Part shown: one piece after another, positions 43,221 to 52,690 of the stretch
Layout: each line of letters opens with the position of its first letter
Numbering within the stretch: position 1 is the first letter of the stretch
Source of the DNA: Paraburkholderia sartisoli
GTDB lineage: Bacteria > Pseudomonadota > Gammaproteobacteria > Burkholderiales > Burkholderiaceae
DNA: 64,000 nt
Direction of reading: 5' to 3'
NCBI RefSeq assembly: GCF_900107685.1
Contig: NZ_FNRQ01000010.1
Location: 62,001 to 126,000 of the forward strand
Translations under genes and position numbers: made by a program
Notes under the pieces: generated by a model
Database searches by the model: none
What the model was told of the DNA's origin: nothing
What the model saw: the letters and a program-made list of their open reading frames with translations, nothing else

Positions 43221-44399
43221 CTAAGGCGATGAACGCGGCGGATTCGACGCGTCCGCCGGTTCCTTGCCGAGCAGATTCAGCAACGCGTTGCCCAACCCCT
43301 TGACCGTTTCGCCCGTCCCCTTCGCGACGCCAGCGACGCTCACGCCGAGCGCCTCCGCGAAGCCGTTGCGCATTTTCGTCAGCAGACTTTCGTTCAGCGA
43401 AAACTTCGGGTCTCGCAGATTGCCTTCGAGCACGAAATGCAGCGTGATGTCGTCGCCACGCTTCTTGAGCGCGGCGACGGCCGCCTGGGTCGGGATCGAA
43501 AGGAACGTGTCGACGGGGTTGTCGCTGTCGGCGAGCTGCAGATGGTGGATCGTCACCACGCCCGGTGCGTGAAGCTGGTAGTTGCGCACGGTCGAGTCCA
43601 CTTTCATGTCGAGCGTGCCGTCCCTCACCTGCGCTTTCGCGCCGGCTTTCCTGAGCAGGTACGGATCGAGCGTCCCGATATCGATGCCGCGCAGCGTGGT
43701 GGTGGTCTGCGAATCCTTGCTGGCGATTTTTATCCAGCCGCCGAATGAAACCGTGCCGGTATGCGACGGTCCCTTGATCGAGCCGTTGACGGCGAGCGTC
43801 GTGGGTTCGTCCAGATCGGGTACGTGGATGTGATCGATCGTCGCGCTCGCGTCGGTGATGGCGATCCGGTACGCGGGATTGCTCACCGTCAGGTCGTAAA
43901 ACACAAACGTGCCGTGCTGGAATTCTATGTGGTCGACAAGCTTTTCCGACGGCAACGGCGATGCTTCGCTGGTGGCGCCAGCAGCGCCCGCGCCCGTATT
44001 TTCGGGGTTGTTCAACGATTGCCGGAGGTTCGGCAGCAACTGGACGCCGCCATCCTTCGTGCGCAACACGGTCATGTTGAATCCGCTGACCACGACATTG
44101 CGCATATGAATACGCCGCTGGATCAGATCGCGAACGTCGGGTTCGAGGACGACGGTGTCGGCGTGTAACGCATCGGCGGCGGGCCAGCCATCGGGCGCGC
44201 GCAGACGGACGTTGGTGAGACGGATGGTTCTGAAGCCGACGTCGATCGAGTCGGCACTGCCGCGCGGGCCGAGGGCGGCGGCGATGCGTTCTTTCACCTC
44301 GTGCTGGATGAACAGCAGGCCGGCCACCACGACGACAACCAGTATCGCCACCACGCCTGTCAGCGCGACGGCTACGCGACTGCCCTTCGACATCGGCAT
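43221..44399 (-). CDS. AsmA-like/DUF748-type envelope protein
   Basis: The 392-residue protein has one N-terminal membrane helix (about residues 8-30) and then a large beta-rich periplasmic region. Segments such as VGFRTIRLTNVRLRAPDGWPAADALHADTVVLEPDVRDLIQRRIHMRNVVVSGFNMTV are the start of AsmA/DUF748 repeats. Related proteins act in lipid transport between membranes, but the role of this one is unknown. The C-terminus is polar and proline-rich. It converges with the HAD gene and lies downstream of ettA on the same strand. Confidence 0.8.
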   Translation of the reverse strand: MPMSKGSRVAVALTGVVAILVVVVVAGLLFIQHEVKERIAAALGPRGSADSIDVGFRTIRLTNVRLRAPDGWPAADALHADTVVLEPDVRDLIQRRIHMRNVVVSGFNMTVLRTKDGGVQLLPNLRQSLNNPENTGAGAAGATSEASPLPSEKLVDHIEFQHGTFVFYDLTVSNPAYRIAITDASATIDHIHVPDLDEPTTLAVNGSIKGPSHTGTVSFGGWIKIASKDSQTTTTLRGIDIGTLDPYLLRKAGAKAQVRDGTLDMKVDSTVRNYQLHAPGVVTIHHLQLADSDNPVDTFLSIPTQAAVAALKKRGDDITLHFVLEGNLRDPKFSLNESLLTKMRNGFAEALGVSVAGVAKGTGETVKGLGNALLNLLGKEPADASNPPRSSP

Positions 44400-44607
44400 G
44401 CCTCTGCCTCCTCGTTGCCGCGCAGTGTGTGCGGCCAGACCTCAGACCGTTTAGCCTTGTCGTGCAGATCGCTGGCCGGCCCGCGGGCGAGGCCAGCCGT
44501 GCTGAACCCGCTCCGCCAACACCCGCGCCCATCCGCCCAACCCGCTCGCCGCGTGCGCACGGACCAGCCCCGACTGAGGCCGACCCGCTGCGCCGTAGCC
44601 GCGCAAT

Positions 44608-46275
44608 CTAGCGCGTGATCGGCTTGTAGCGCAGGCGCTTCGGCCGGGCGGCTTCTTCGCCGAGACGGTTACGCTTGTCCGCCTCGTATTCCTGATAGTT
44701 GCCGTTGAAGAACGTCACCTGCGATTCGCCTTCGAACGCCAGAATGTGCGTCGCGATGCGGTCGAGGAACCAGCGATCGTGCGAGATCACCAGCACCGAG
44801 CCCGCGAACTCCAGCAACGCGTCTTCGAGCGCGCGCAGCGTTTCGACGTCGAGGTCGTTCGACGGTTCGTCGAGCAGCAGCACGTTGCCGCCCGCGATCA
44901 GCGTTTTCGCCAGATGCAGCCGGCCGCGCTCACCGCCCGACAGGTTGCCGACGTTCTTCTGCTGGTCGCCACCCTTGAAGTTGAAGCGGCCGATGTACGC
45001 CCGCGACGGCGTTTCATACTTGCCGACGGTCAGTACATCCGCACCGCCCGAAATTTCTTCGAAGACGGTCTTCGAGCCATCGAGCGCATCGCGGCTCTGG
45101 TCCACATACGCGAGCTTCACGGTCGGGCCCTGCACGATCTCGCCCGAATCCGGCTGTTCCTTGCCGGTCAGCATGCGAAAGAGCGTCGACTTGCCCGCGC
45201 CGTTCGGCCCGATGATGCCAACGATCGCGCCCGCCGGAATCTTGAGGCTCAGGTCGTCGATCAGCAGGCGGTCGCCGTATGCCTTCGTCACGTTCCTGAA
45301 TTCGATCACCTCGTTGCCGAGACGGTCGCCGACCGGGATGAAGATTTCCGACGTTTCATTGCGCTTCTGGTAATCCTGGCTGCTCAGTTCCTCGAAACGC
45401 GCGATACGCGCCTTCGATTTCGCCTGACGTCCCTTCGGGTTCTGGCGCACCCACTCCAGTTCCTTCTTGATCGCCTTCTGACGCGCCGATTCCGTGGCTT
45501 CCTCCTGCTTCAGCCGCTCTTCCTTCTGGTCGAGCCAGCTGCTGTAGTTGCCCTTCCACGGAATGCCGTGACCGCGATCGAGTTCGAGAATCCACTCGGC
45601 GGCGTTATCGAGGAAGTATCTGTCGTGGGTGACAGCAACCACCGTGCCCGGAAAGCGCGTGAGGAACTGTTCGAGCCACTCGACCGATTCCGCGTCCAGG
45701 TGGTTGGTCGGTTCGTCGAGCAGCAGCATGTCGGGCTTTTCGAGCAGCAGCTTGCACAGCGCCACGCGACGTTTTTCGCCGCCCGACAGGTGTTCGATTT
45801 TCGCGTCCCACGCCGGCAGGCGCAACGCGTCGGCGGCGATCTCGATCTGCTGTTCCGGGCTGCCGCCGTCTGCGGTGGCGAGAATGGCCTCGTACTTCGC
45901 CTGTTCGGCGGCGAGCGCGTCGAAGTCGGCGTCCGGCTCGGCATACGCGGCGTAGATTTCGTCGAGCTTCTTCTGTGCGTTGAAGACGTCGCCGAGACCT
46001 TCCTCCACCGCTTCACGCACGGTTTTCTGCGGGTCGAGTTGCGGTTCCTGCGGCAGATAGCCGATGTTCAGGTTCGGCATCGGCGTGGCTTCGCCCTCGA
46101 TGTCCTTGTCGACACCCGCCATGATGCGGATCAGCGTCGACTTGCCCGAGCCGTTCAGGCCGAGCAGACCGATTTTCGCGCCAGGAAAGAACGACAGCGA
46201 GATGTCCTTCAGGATTTGACGCTTGGGCGGCACGATCTTGCCGACCCGGTTCATGGTGAAGACGTATTGGGCCAT
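44608..46275 (-). CDS. ettA: energy-dependent translational throttle protein EttA (ABC-F)
   Basis: EttA is a cytosolic ABC-F ATPase that binds the ribosomal E site and gates entry into elongation by energy state. The 555-residue protein has two ABC domains. The first has Walker A GLNGSGKS (39-46), signature LSGGEKRR and Walker B LLLDEPTNHLD. The second has GPNGAGKS, LSGGERGR and LLLDEPSNDLD. The charged linker between them (QKEERLKQEEATESARQKAI, WVRQNPKGRQAKSKARIARFEEL) is the P-site tRNA interaction motif. The length equals that of E. coli EttA. Confidence 0.96.
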   Translation of the reverse strand: MAQYVFTMNRVGKIVPPKRQILKDISLSFFPGAKIGLLGLNGSGKSTLIRIMAGVDKDIEGEATPMPNLNIGYLPQEPQLDPQKTVREAVEEGLGDVFNAQKKLDEIYAAYAEPDADFDALAAEQAKYEAILATADGGSPEQQIEIAADALRLPAWDAKIEHLSGGEKRRVALCKLLLEKPDMLLLDEPTNHLDAESVEWLEQFLTRFPGTVVAVTHDRYFLDNAAEWILELDRGHGIPWKGNYSSWLDQKEERLKQEEATESARQKAIKKELEWVRQNPKGRQAKSKARIARFEELSSQDYQKRNETSEIFIPVGDRLGNEVIEFRNVTKAYGDRLLIDDLSLKIPAGAIVGIIGPNGAGKSTLFRMLTGKEQPDSGEIVQGPTVKLAYVDQSRDALDGSKTVFEEISGGADVLTVGKYETPSRAYIGRFNFKGGDQQKNVGNLSGGERGRLHLAKTLIAGGNVLLLDEPSNDLDVETLRALEDALLEFAGSVLVISHDRWFLDRIATHILAFEGESQVTFFNGNYQEYEADKRNRLGEEAARPKRLRYKPITR

Positions 46276-46474
46276 TTGCTTGAAATCAGGCGTTGACGCC
46301 GCCGCCCGCGTGCGGGCGGCGGTCGTGGGTGGATGGGTATGCGTTTCCCGAATGGCACCGGCGACCGGCGCGCAGGGAGAACTGGCATTGTACTTCGCCG
46401 TCCAGGGCGAAAGTGCCGCTACAGGCAGTGGCTATGTCGTCTGGCCAGGGTGACGCGGCTTCCCTGCTGACGGA

Positions 46475-46789
46475 CTATAGCCACTCAGCGACGCCGCCAT
46501 GACGCGAACAGGTGCCGCTGCGATGCCGGCTGAAGCTGTAGGTGCCGTCGCGGCAGCGCGCGGTGGCGCCTTCCGGAATCTTGCCCGACAGCGAGCGGGC
46601 CGGCGCGTGGACGGTCTCGCCGTCGCGGTTCTGGTACGTGTTGTGGTTGCTGAGCGTGGCCTCGTCAGGCGTGGAGGCGGGCGCCACGTAAGCCGATGCT
46701 GGCGTGACCGCGAGCAGCAGGCTCGCGGCGAGGGCGGCGACGAATGCCGTTTTACGCCGCAGTCGGGACGAAGCGATGCCGATGTTCAT
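46475..46789 (-). CDS. secreted DUF3761 protein
   Basis: The 104-residue protein begins with a Sec signal peptide (basic RLRRK, then a hydrophobic stretch and a likely cut after TPASA near residue 33). The C-terminal part GATARCRDGTYSFSRHRSGTCSRHGGVAEWL is the DUF3761 signature, with two conserved Cys that may form a disulfide. Its function is unknown. It lies between the ugp cluster and ettA, both on the same strand, but spacing suggests its own transcript. Confidence 0.85.
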   Translation of the reverse strand: MNIGIASSRLRRKTAFVAALAASLLLAVTPASAYVAPASTPDEATLSNHNTYQNRDGETVHAPARSLSGKIPEGATARCRDGTYSFSRHRSGTCSRHGGVAEWL

Positions 46790-46860
46790 GGTCAGAGCCG
46801 TTTGTTATTTTTCGATGCCTCGCGTCGCTACACAGCACCGTTGTGGATCAGCACCGTCAG

Positions 46861-47949
46861 TCAGTTAGCGCGCCTGCCCGTCGACGGATCGAAGAAATGG
46901 AGATGCCGGGCGGGCAGCACCACCTGCAGCGCTTCGCCGCGCGCCGGGCGATGCGCATGCGGCAGTCTTGCCGCCACGTCGTGGCTGCCCCACCGGCCGT
47001 GCGCAAGATTGTCGGCGCCCAGCAACTCGCAGGAGTCGACGGTGAGCGTCGCGGGCGCGGCGTCCGCCAGTCCCGGCGTCATGTGCTCAGGCCGGATGCC
47101 CAGCGTCCACTCGCGTCCGGCCGCCACCTCGCGGCCGATACACGGCACGCCCGCGAGCGGCAGCCTCGGCCCGTTGCCCGCGACTTCGAAGAACGCGCCA
47201 TCGCCTGACACGCGGCCTTCCAGCAGATTCATCCCCGGCGAGCCGATGAAACTCGCGACGAACAGCGTCGCGGGCCGCTCGTAGACCTCGGTGGGCGCAC
47301 CGATCTGCTCCGCGTGACCCTTGTTCATCACGATCACCCGCTGCGCGAGTGTCATCGCTTCGATCTGGTCGTGCGTGACGTACAGGCTCGTGGTCGCGAG
47401 ACGCGCATGCAGGCGCTGGATTTCCAGACGCATCTGCACGCGCAGCCGCGCATCGAGATTCGATAGCGGTTCGTCGAACAGAAACACGGCGGGCTCGCGC
47501 ACGATCGCGCGGCCCATCGCGACGCGCTGTCGCTGGCCACCGGACAGCTCACGCGGCTTGCGGGCGAGCAACGCTTCGAGCTCGAGAATCTTCGCGGCGG
47601 CGTTGACGCGCCGGTCGATCGTCGCGCGATCCTCGCCGGCGATCTTCAGCGCATAGCCCATGTTCTGCGCGACGCTCATATGTGGATAGAGCGCGTAGTT
47701 CTGGAACACCATCGCGATGTTGCGGTCCTTCGGTTCCAGCGTGTTGACGACCTTGTCCGCGATCGAGATCGTGCCTTCGGAAATGCCTTCGAGCCCGGCC
47801 ACCATGCGCAGCAAGGTCGACTTGCCGCAGCCGGACGGTCCGACCATCACGACGAACTCGCCATCGGCGACATCGACGTCGATGCCGTGCAGCACGAACT
47901 GTTTGCCGTCGTAGGTCTTTTTCACGCCGTTCAGGGTCAGTGCAGCCAT
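46861..47949 (-). CDS. ugpC: sn-glycerol-3-phosphate import ATP-binding protein UgpC
   Basis: UgpC is the ATPase of the glycerol-3-phosphate/glycerophosphodiester importer. The 362-residue protein has Walker A GPSGCGKST (37-45), signature LSGGQRQRVAMGRAI, Walker B FLFDEPLSNLDA and a C-terminal TOBE/MalK-like regulatory domain (LGIRPEHMTPG). It is in the CUT1 subfamily (MalK/UgpC type). Order and neighbours (ugpB-A-E-C on the minus strand) fix the call. A 129-bp gap separates it from ugpE and contains a tandem TTACGAG. Confidence 0.95.
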   Translation of the reverse strand: MAALTLNGVKKTYDGKQFVLHGIDVDVADGEFVVMVGPSGCGKSTLLRMVAGLEGISEGTISIADKVVNTLEPKDRNIAMVFQNYALYPHMSVAQNMGYALKIAGEDRATIDRRVNAAAKILELEALLARKPRELSGGQRQRVAMGRAIVREPAVFLFDEPLSNLDARLRVQMRLEIQRLHARLATTSLYVTHDQIEAMTLAQRVIVMNKGHAEQIGAPTEVYERPATLFVASFIGSPGMNLLEGRVSGDGAFFEVAGNGPRLPLAGVPCIGREVAAGREWTLGIRPEHMTPGLADAAPATLTVDSCELLGADNLAHGRWGSHDVAARLPHAHRPARGEALQVVLPARHLHFFDPSTGRRAN

Positions 47950-48078
47950 TCGTTTTTGCCTTTCCGTGCATTCGCGGGCGTCGCGTTACGAGTTACGAGT
48001 CATGCGTCACGCGCCATCGCGTTGAATCGGGTTGTGTTGCGCCGGGTGGGGTTCGATCCGAAACCTGTCCCGGCCGGT

Positions 48079-48924
48079 TTATTTTTCGGCATCCACGAGG
48101 CCGCGCACGAACCAGCGCTGCATCGTCAGCACGACGGCGAGCGGCGGTAGCATCGCAAGCAGCGTCGCGGTCATCACCAGATGCCACTCGGTCGCCGTGT
48201 CGCCGGACGCGATCATGCTCTTGATGCCGACCACCGCCGTGGTCAGCGATTGCTGGCTCGTGATCAGGATCGGCCACAGATACTGGTTCCAGCCGTAGAT
48301 GAACGTGATCACGAACAGCGCGGCCATGTTCGTCTTCGACAGCGGCAGGACCACGTCCCAGAAAAAGCGCAGCGGCCCGGCGCCGTCGATGCGCGCCGCT
48401 TCCATCAGTTCGTCCGGCAGCGTCATGAAAAACTGGCGGAACAGGAAGGTCGCGGTGGCCGAGGCGATCAGCGGCAGCGTCAGGCCCGCGTAGGTGTTGC
48501 TCAGGTGCATCGACGACACCACCTGCACGGTCGGAAAGATGCGCACTTCGACCGGCAGCATCAGCGTGATGAAGATCAGCCAGAACGCGAGGTTCCTGAA
48601 CGGAAAGCGGAAGAACACGATCGCGTACGCGGAGATCATCGACACGGCGATCTTGCCGATCGAGATCACGAGCGCCATCACGAGGCTGTTCATCAGCATC
48701 CGTCCGAACGGACTCGCCGCGTTGCCGCTGCCGTGCGTCCACACGTTCGCGATGTTTTCGAACAGATGCGTGCTGGGCACGAGCGAAAGCGGCACGCTGA
48801 ACACTTCATGCTCGCTCATCGTCGCGGCACAGAACGCGATGTACACCGGAAACACGACCAGCACGACGCCGACGATCAGCACCGCGTGGCAAAAGAGGTC
48901 GAACCCGCGTCGATTCTCGATCAT
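48079..48924 (-). CDS. ugpE: sn-glycerol-3-phosphate ABC transporter permease UgpE
   Basis: The 281-residue permease has six predicted helices. The EAA loop is EAARIDGAGPLRFFWDVVLPLSKTNMAALFV near residue 195, which contacts the ATPase. GWNQYLWPILITS is a typical UgpE segment. The start overlaps the ugpA stop by four bases (positions 48921-48924), so the permease pair is translationally coupled. Confidence 0.95.
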   Translation of the reverse strand: MIENRRGFDLFCHAVLIVGVVLVVFPVYIAFCAATMSEHEVFSVPLSLVPSTHLFENIANVWTHGSGNAASPFGRMLMNSLVMALVISIGKIAVSMISAYAIVFFRFPFRNLAFWLIFITLMLPVEVRIFPTVQVVSSMHLSNTYAGLTLPLIASATATFLFRQFFMTLPDELMEAARIDGAGPLRFFWDVVLPLSKTNMAALFVITFIYGWNQYLWPILITSQQSLTTAVVGIKSMIASGDTATEWHLVMTATLLAMLPPLAVVLTMQRWFVRGLVDAEK

Positions 48925-49805
48925 GAGTACTGGACCCTCCGCTCGATGAACCGGAACTGCACGACAGTCAGCGCGACGACGATCACCATCAGCACCACCG
49001 ATTGCGCGCCCGAGCTGCCGATATCGAGTCCCTGAAAGCCTTCGGCGAAGATCTTGTAGATCAGCGTGCGGGTCGATTGCGCGGGGCCGCCGCCGGTGGC
49101 CGCGTCGATCACCGGCAACGTATCGAAGAACGCGTAGACGATATTGACGACGAGCAGGAAGAAACTCACCGGCGACAGCAGCGGCAGTGCGATGCCGAAG
49201 AAGCGGCGCACGGGGCCGGCGCCGTCGATCGCGGCCGCTTCGATCAGCGAGCGCGGAATTGCCTGCAGGCCGGCGTAGAAGAACAGGAAGTTATAGCTGA
49301 CCTGCTTCCAGACCGACGCGAGCACGACGAGGAACATCGCCTGCCCGGGGTTGAGCGCGTGATTCCACACGATGCCGCCCTTCGCGAGCGCGTAGGTCAC
49401 GAGCCCGATGCTTGGATTGAACAGGAACGACCACAGCACGCCGGCGATCGCGGGCGCGACCGCGTACGGCCAGATCAGCAGCGTCTGATACGCCTTTGCC
49501 CCGCGCGTCACGCGGTCGGCGCAGGCGGCGAGCACGAGCGAAATGACCAGACCGCCGACCGTGACGAGCGAACAGAAAATGAGCGTCGTGTTGACCGACG
49601 ACAGATAGAGCGGATCGGCGAACAGCTGTTTGAAATTGGCGAGGCCGACGAACTCGCTCGACGTGCCGAACGCGTCCTGACTTTGCGTGGACTGCCACAG
49701 CGCCTCGCCGGCGGGCCACAGAAAAAACAGCAGCGTGATGGCGAGTTGCGGCGCAACCAGCAGATACGGCAACACGCCTGCGCCGAAGCGGGATCGCTTT
49801 TCCAT
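48921..49805 (-). CDS. ugpA: sn-glycerol-3-phosphate ABC transporter permease UgpA
   Basis: The 294-residue inner-membrane permease has about six helices. The EAA-type loop is SLIEAAAIDGAGPVRRFFGIALPLLSPVSFF near residue 190. LLVAPQLAITLLFFLWPAGEALWQSTQSQDAFGTSSEFVGLANF at the N-terminus is characteristic of UgpA. It lies 73 bp downstream of ugpB and overlaps ugpE. Confidence 0.95.
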   Translation of the reverse strand: MEKRSRFGAGVLPYLLVAPQLAITLLFFLWPAGEALWQSTQSQDAFGTSSEFVGLANFKQLFADPLYLSSVNTTLIFCSLVTVGGLVISLVLAACADRVTRGAKAYQTLLIWPYAVAPAIAGVLWSFLFNPSIGLVTYALAKGGIVWNHALNPGQAMFLVVLASVWKQVSYNFLFFYAGLQAIPRSLIEAAAIDGAGPVRRFFGIALPLLSPVSFFLLVVNIVYAFFDTLPVIDAATGGGPAQSTRTLIYKIFAEGFQGLDIGSSGAQSVVLMVIVVALTVVQFRFIERRVQYS

Positions 49806-49878
49806 CGATGTTTCCCGTGGGTGATGCGCGCGGGCGCCTGCTTTTTAACAGGCGCCCGCAGGAACCAGCCGGCCGTCG

Positions 49879-51204
49879 CTAGCTGCCGGCCTTCTCGAAG
49901 CGGCGCAGCAACTCGTCGCCGCGGGACACGGCGGAGTCGAGCGCCTCTTTCGGCGACTTCTTCTGCGTCCAGACCTGCTCGAGTTCCTCGTCGACGACCG
50001 TGCGGATCTGCGGCATGTTGCCAAGGCGCAGTCCCTTGGTGAACGGCAGGGGCGGCTTGTTGAGCATCTGTTTGATCGCGGTATCGCTACCGGGGTTCTT
50101 CTCGTAGAAGCCCTGTTGCTGCGTCAGCTGATAGGCCGCGGTGGTGACCGGCAGGTAACCGGTGTCCTGATGCCATTTGGCCGCGACCGGCGGCGACGTC
50201 AGATAGGCGAGGAATTTCGCCACGCCCTTGTAGACGGCCGGATCCTTTCCCGCCAGCACCCACAGGCTCGCGCCGCCGATGATCGCGTTCTGCGGCGCGC
50301 CTTTCACGCTCGCGTCGTACGGCATCATGCCGGTGCCGAAGTTGAACTTCGCGAACTTCCTGATGGTGGCAAGCGACCCCGACGAGTTCGTGATGATGCC
50401 GCAGTCGCCGCTATAGAACTTCGACACCGGTTCGTCCTTGCGGCCGACATAGGTGAACGTGCCTTCCTTCACCATGTTCTGCAGGAACTGGATGTGCGCG
50501 ATCTGCAGCGGCTTGTTGAATTCGAGTTGCGCATCGGCGCCGTCGAAGCCGTTGTTCTTCGATGCGAACGGTGCGCCATGCCACGCACTGTAGTTTTCGA
50601 GCTGGATCCAGCTCTGCCAGCCCGACGAATAACCGCACGACATGCCCGATGCCTTCAGCTTTCGCGCATCCTGCTGCAGTTCGTCCCAGGTCTTCGGCGG
50701 CTTGTTCGGATCGAGGCCGGCCTTCTTGAAGGCGTCCTTGTTGTAGTACAGCACCGGCGTCGAACTGTTGAACGGCATCGAAACGAGCTGGCCGCTCTTC
50801 GAGTCGCTGTAGTAGCTGGCGATGGTGGGTACGAACGCCTTTTCGTCGAGCGGCACGCCCGCCTGTTTGAACACGTCCGAGACCGGGATCACGGCTTTCC
50901 TGGCCTGCATCATGGTGGCCGTGCCCACTTCGTAGACCTGCAGGATCGCGGGCGCGTTGCCGCTACGGTAGGCCGCGATGCCCGCTGCGAGCGTCTGGTC
51001 GTAGGTGCCCTTGAACACCGGCACGATCTTGTAGTCGCTCTGCGACGCGTTGAAGTCGTTCGCGATGTCGTTCAGGCGTTCGCCCAGTGCGGCTTCCATC
51101 GCGTGCCAGAACTGGATCTCGGTCGCGGCATGGGCCGCGGTGCTGACGCCGAACGCCAGTAACGCAGCAACGGAAAGCGAACGGAACAGGGGCTTGCAAC
51201 TCAT
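49879..51204 (-). CDS. ugpB: sn-glycerol-3-phosphate-binding periplasmic protein UgpB
   Basis: UgpB is the periplasmic solute receptor of the Ugp importer. The 441-residue precursor has a Sec signal peptide (LSVAALLAFGVSTAAHA cut after about residue 26), then TEIQFWHAMEAALGERLNDIANDFNASQSDYKIVPVFKG, typical of UgpB. Further UgpB-type runs are VEYTSGW-like GYSSGWQSWIQLENYSAWHG and YLTSPPVAAKWHQDTGYLPVT. AAGGAG eight bases ahead supports the ATG at 51204; the open frame extends about 68 codons further upstream, without signal-like sequence. It heads the ugpBAEC unit. Confidence 0.95.
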   Translation of the reverse strand: MSCKPLFRSLSVAALLAFGVSTAAHAATEIQFWHAMEAALGERLNDIANDFNASQSDYKIVPVFKGTYDQTLAAGIAAYRSGNAPAILQVYEVGTATMMQARKAVIPVSDVFKQAGVPLDEKAFVPTIASYYSDSKSGQLVSMPFNSSTPVLYYNKDAFKKAGLDPNKPPKTWDELQQDARKLKASGMSCGYSSGWQSWIQLENYSAWHGAPFASKNNGFDGADAQLEFNKPLQIAHIQFLQNMVKEGTFTYVGRKDEPVSKFYSGDCGIITNSSGSLATIRKFAKFNFGTGMMPYDASVKGAPQNAIIGGASLWVLAGKDPAVYKGVAKFLAYLTSPPVAAKWHQDTGYLPVTTAAYQLTQQQGFYEKNPGSDTAIKQMLNKPPLPFTKGLRLGNMPQIRTVVDEELEQVWTQKKSPKEALDSAVSRGDELLRRFEKAGS

Positions 51205-51248
51205 CGATTGTCTCCTTGGCCGGATCATGCGCAAATTGGGGTTGCGCG

Positions 51249-51271
51249 ATTCTAGTTGTGTTCGATGACAG
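51249..51271 (-). promoter_or_regulatory. possible Pho-type promoter of ugpB
   Basis: On the minus strand CTGTCAT (51271-51265) is followed after 10 bp by TAGAAT (51254-51249). In E. coli Pho promoters the CTGTCAT repeat replaces the -35 element and ends about 10 bp before -10, and ugp belongs to the Pho regulon. Only one of the two expected repeats is well conserved here. Confidence 0.4.
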
Positions 51272-51529
51272 TCTCGCGGTGGTAGTCCTTCAGTGCGTAA
51301 GGTCACCGGAACGGGCAATTTAACACCGGCAACGGCGAAACTGAAGCGCCCCGGCAGAAAGGGTGGTTGCTGACGCAACGGATTTTGACATTCAGGCGGG
51401 GCCTGCATCGGTCACGCGCCTATGCGGCTGAACAAGGTGGTCTGGGTGGCCTGCTGCCGGGTTTTATCTTGCCGGTGACCCTGCCGATTACGTCTCGGGC
51501 GTATCGATGTCCCGTTCGCTGCGGCATGA

Positions 51530-51563
51530 AAAAACCCCGCTGTCACAGGGACATGCGGGGTTT
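51530..51563 (-). terminator. terminator of ychF
   Basis: Stem AACCCCGC/GCGGGGTT (51533-51540 with 51555-51562), with an inner TGTC/GACA pairing. Read on the minus strand it ends in six T bases, about 35 bp past the ychF stop. Confidence 0.8.
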
Positions 51564-51595
51564 GCAACGGATGCGGCGAATTCGCCGCGTGGCGC

Positions 51596-52690
51596 TCAGA
51601 CGTTGAACAGGAAGTTCATCACGTCGCCATCATGCACGACGTATTCCTTGCCTTCCGCGCGCATCTTGCCGGCTTCCTTCGCACCCTGTTCACCCTTGTA
51701 GGTCACGAAGTCGTTGAAGCTGATCGTCTGTGCACGAATGAAGCCACGCTCGAAGTCGGTGTGGATGACGCCCGCGGCCTGCGGCGCGGTGTTTCCGATA
51801 TGGATCGTCCATGCGCGCACTTCCTTCACGCCCGCCGTGAAGTACGTCTGCAGGCCGAGCAGCTTGAAACCGGCACGGATCACGCGGTTCAGGCCCGGCT
51901 CTTCCATGCCCATGTCGGCGAGGAACACGCCTTTGTCCTCGTCGTCGAGATCGGCGATTTCCGCTTCGATCGCCGCGCACACGGCGACGACCGGCGCACC
52001 TTCGGCATCGGCGAACTTCTTCACGGCGTCGAGGTAGGGGTTGTTCGTGAAGCCGTCGTCCTTCACGTTCGCCACGTACATCGTCGGCTTCGCGGTGATC
52101 AGGCAGAACGGCTTGAGCAGCACGTTTTCTTCTTCCGACAGGTCCAGCGCACGCACCGGTTTCGCCTGATCGAGCTGCGCGCGAACCTTTTCGAGCACCG
52201 CGACGAGTTTCGCTGCTTCCTTGTCGTTACCGGACTTCGCGGCCTTCGAGTAACGCGTCAGCGATTTCTCGATCGTCGCGAGGTCGGCGAGCGCGAGTTC
52301 GGTGTTGATGACTTCGATGTCCGACAGCGGATCGACCTTGCCCGCGACGTGGATCACGTTGTCGTCTTCGAAGCAGCGCACGACGTGCGTGATCGCGTCG
52401 GTTTCGCGGATGTTCGCGAGGAACTGGTTGCCGAGCCCTTCGCCCTTGCTTGCGCCGGCGACGAGGCCCGCGATGTCGACGAATTCCACCACCGCCGGCA
52501 GGATACGCTCCGGCTTGACGATGTCGGCCAGCGCCTGGAGACGCGCGTCGGGCACTTCGACGATGCCGACGTTCGGCTCGATCGTGCAGAACGGATAGTT
52601 TTCGGCGGCGATACCCGCCTTGGTCAGTGCATTGAACAGGGTGGACTTGCCGACGTTAGGCAGGCCGACGATGCCGCATTGGAGGCTCAT
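51596..52690 (-). CDS. ychF: redox-regulated ATPase YchF (Obg family)
   Basis: YchF is a universally conserved Obg-family NTPase that prefers ATP and binds ribosomes. The 364-residue protein has the P-loop GLPNVGKST (8-16), the G3-like segment VEFVDIAGLVAGASKGEGLGNQFLANIRE, a helical insertion, the NVKDD element in place of NKxD, and a C-terminal TGS domain (FTAGVKEVRAWTIHIGNTAPQAAGVIHTDFERGFIRAQTI). The length is that of E. coli YchF. Confidence 0.97.
   Translation of the reverse strand: MSLQCGIVGLPNVGKSTLFNALTKAGIAAENYPFCTIEPNVGIVEVPDARLQALADIVKPERILPAVVEFVDIAGLVAGASKGEGLGNQFLANIRETDAITHVVRCFEDDNVIHVAGKVDPLSDIEVINTELALADLATIEKSLTRYSKAAKSGNDKEAAKLVAVLEKVRAQLDQAKPVRALDLSEEENVLLKPFCLITAKPTMYVANVKDDGFTNNPYLDAVKKFADAEGAPVVAVCAAIEAEIADLDDEDKGVFLADMGMEEPGLNRVIRAGFKLLGLQTYFTAGVKEVRAWTIHIGNTAPQAAGVIHTDFERGFIRAQTISFNDFVTYKGEQGAKEAGKMRAEGKEYVVHDGDVMNFLFNV

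Larger units (their letters stand above)
51205..51595. other. 391-bp gap between ychF and ugpB
   Basis: No gene is supported. The ugpB side holds a TAGAAT-type -10 element with a CTGTCAT Pho-like half-site. The ychF side holds the ychF terminator. The middle part shows no structure that I can name. Confidence 0.6.
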
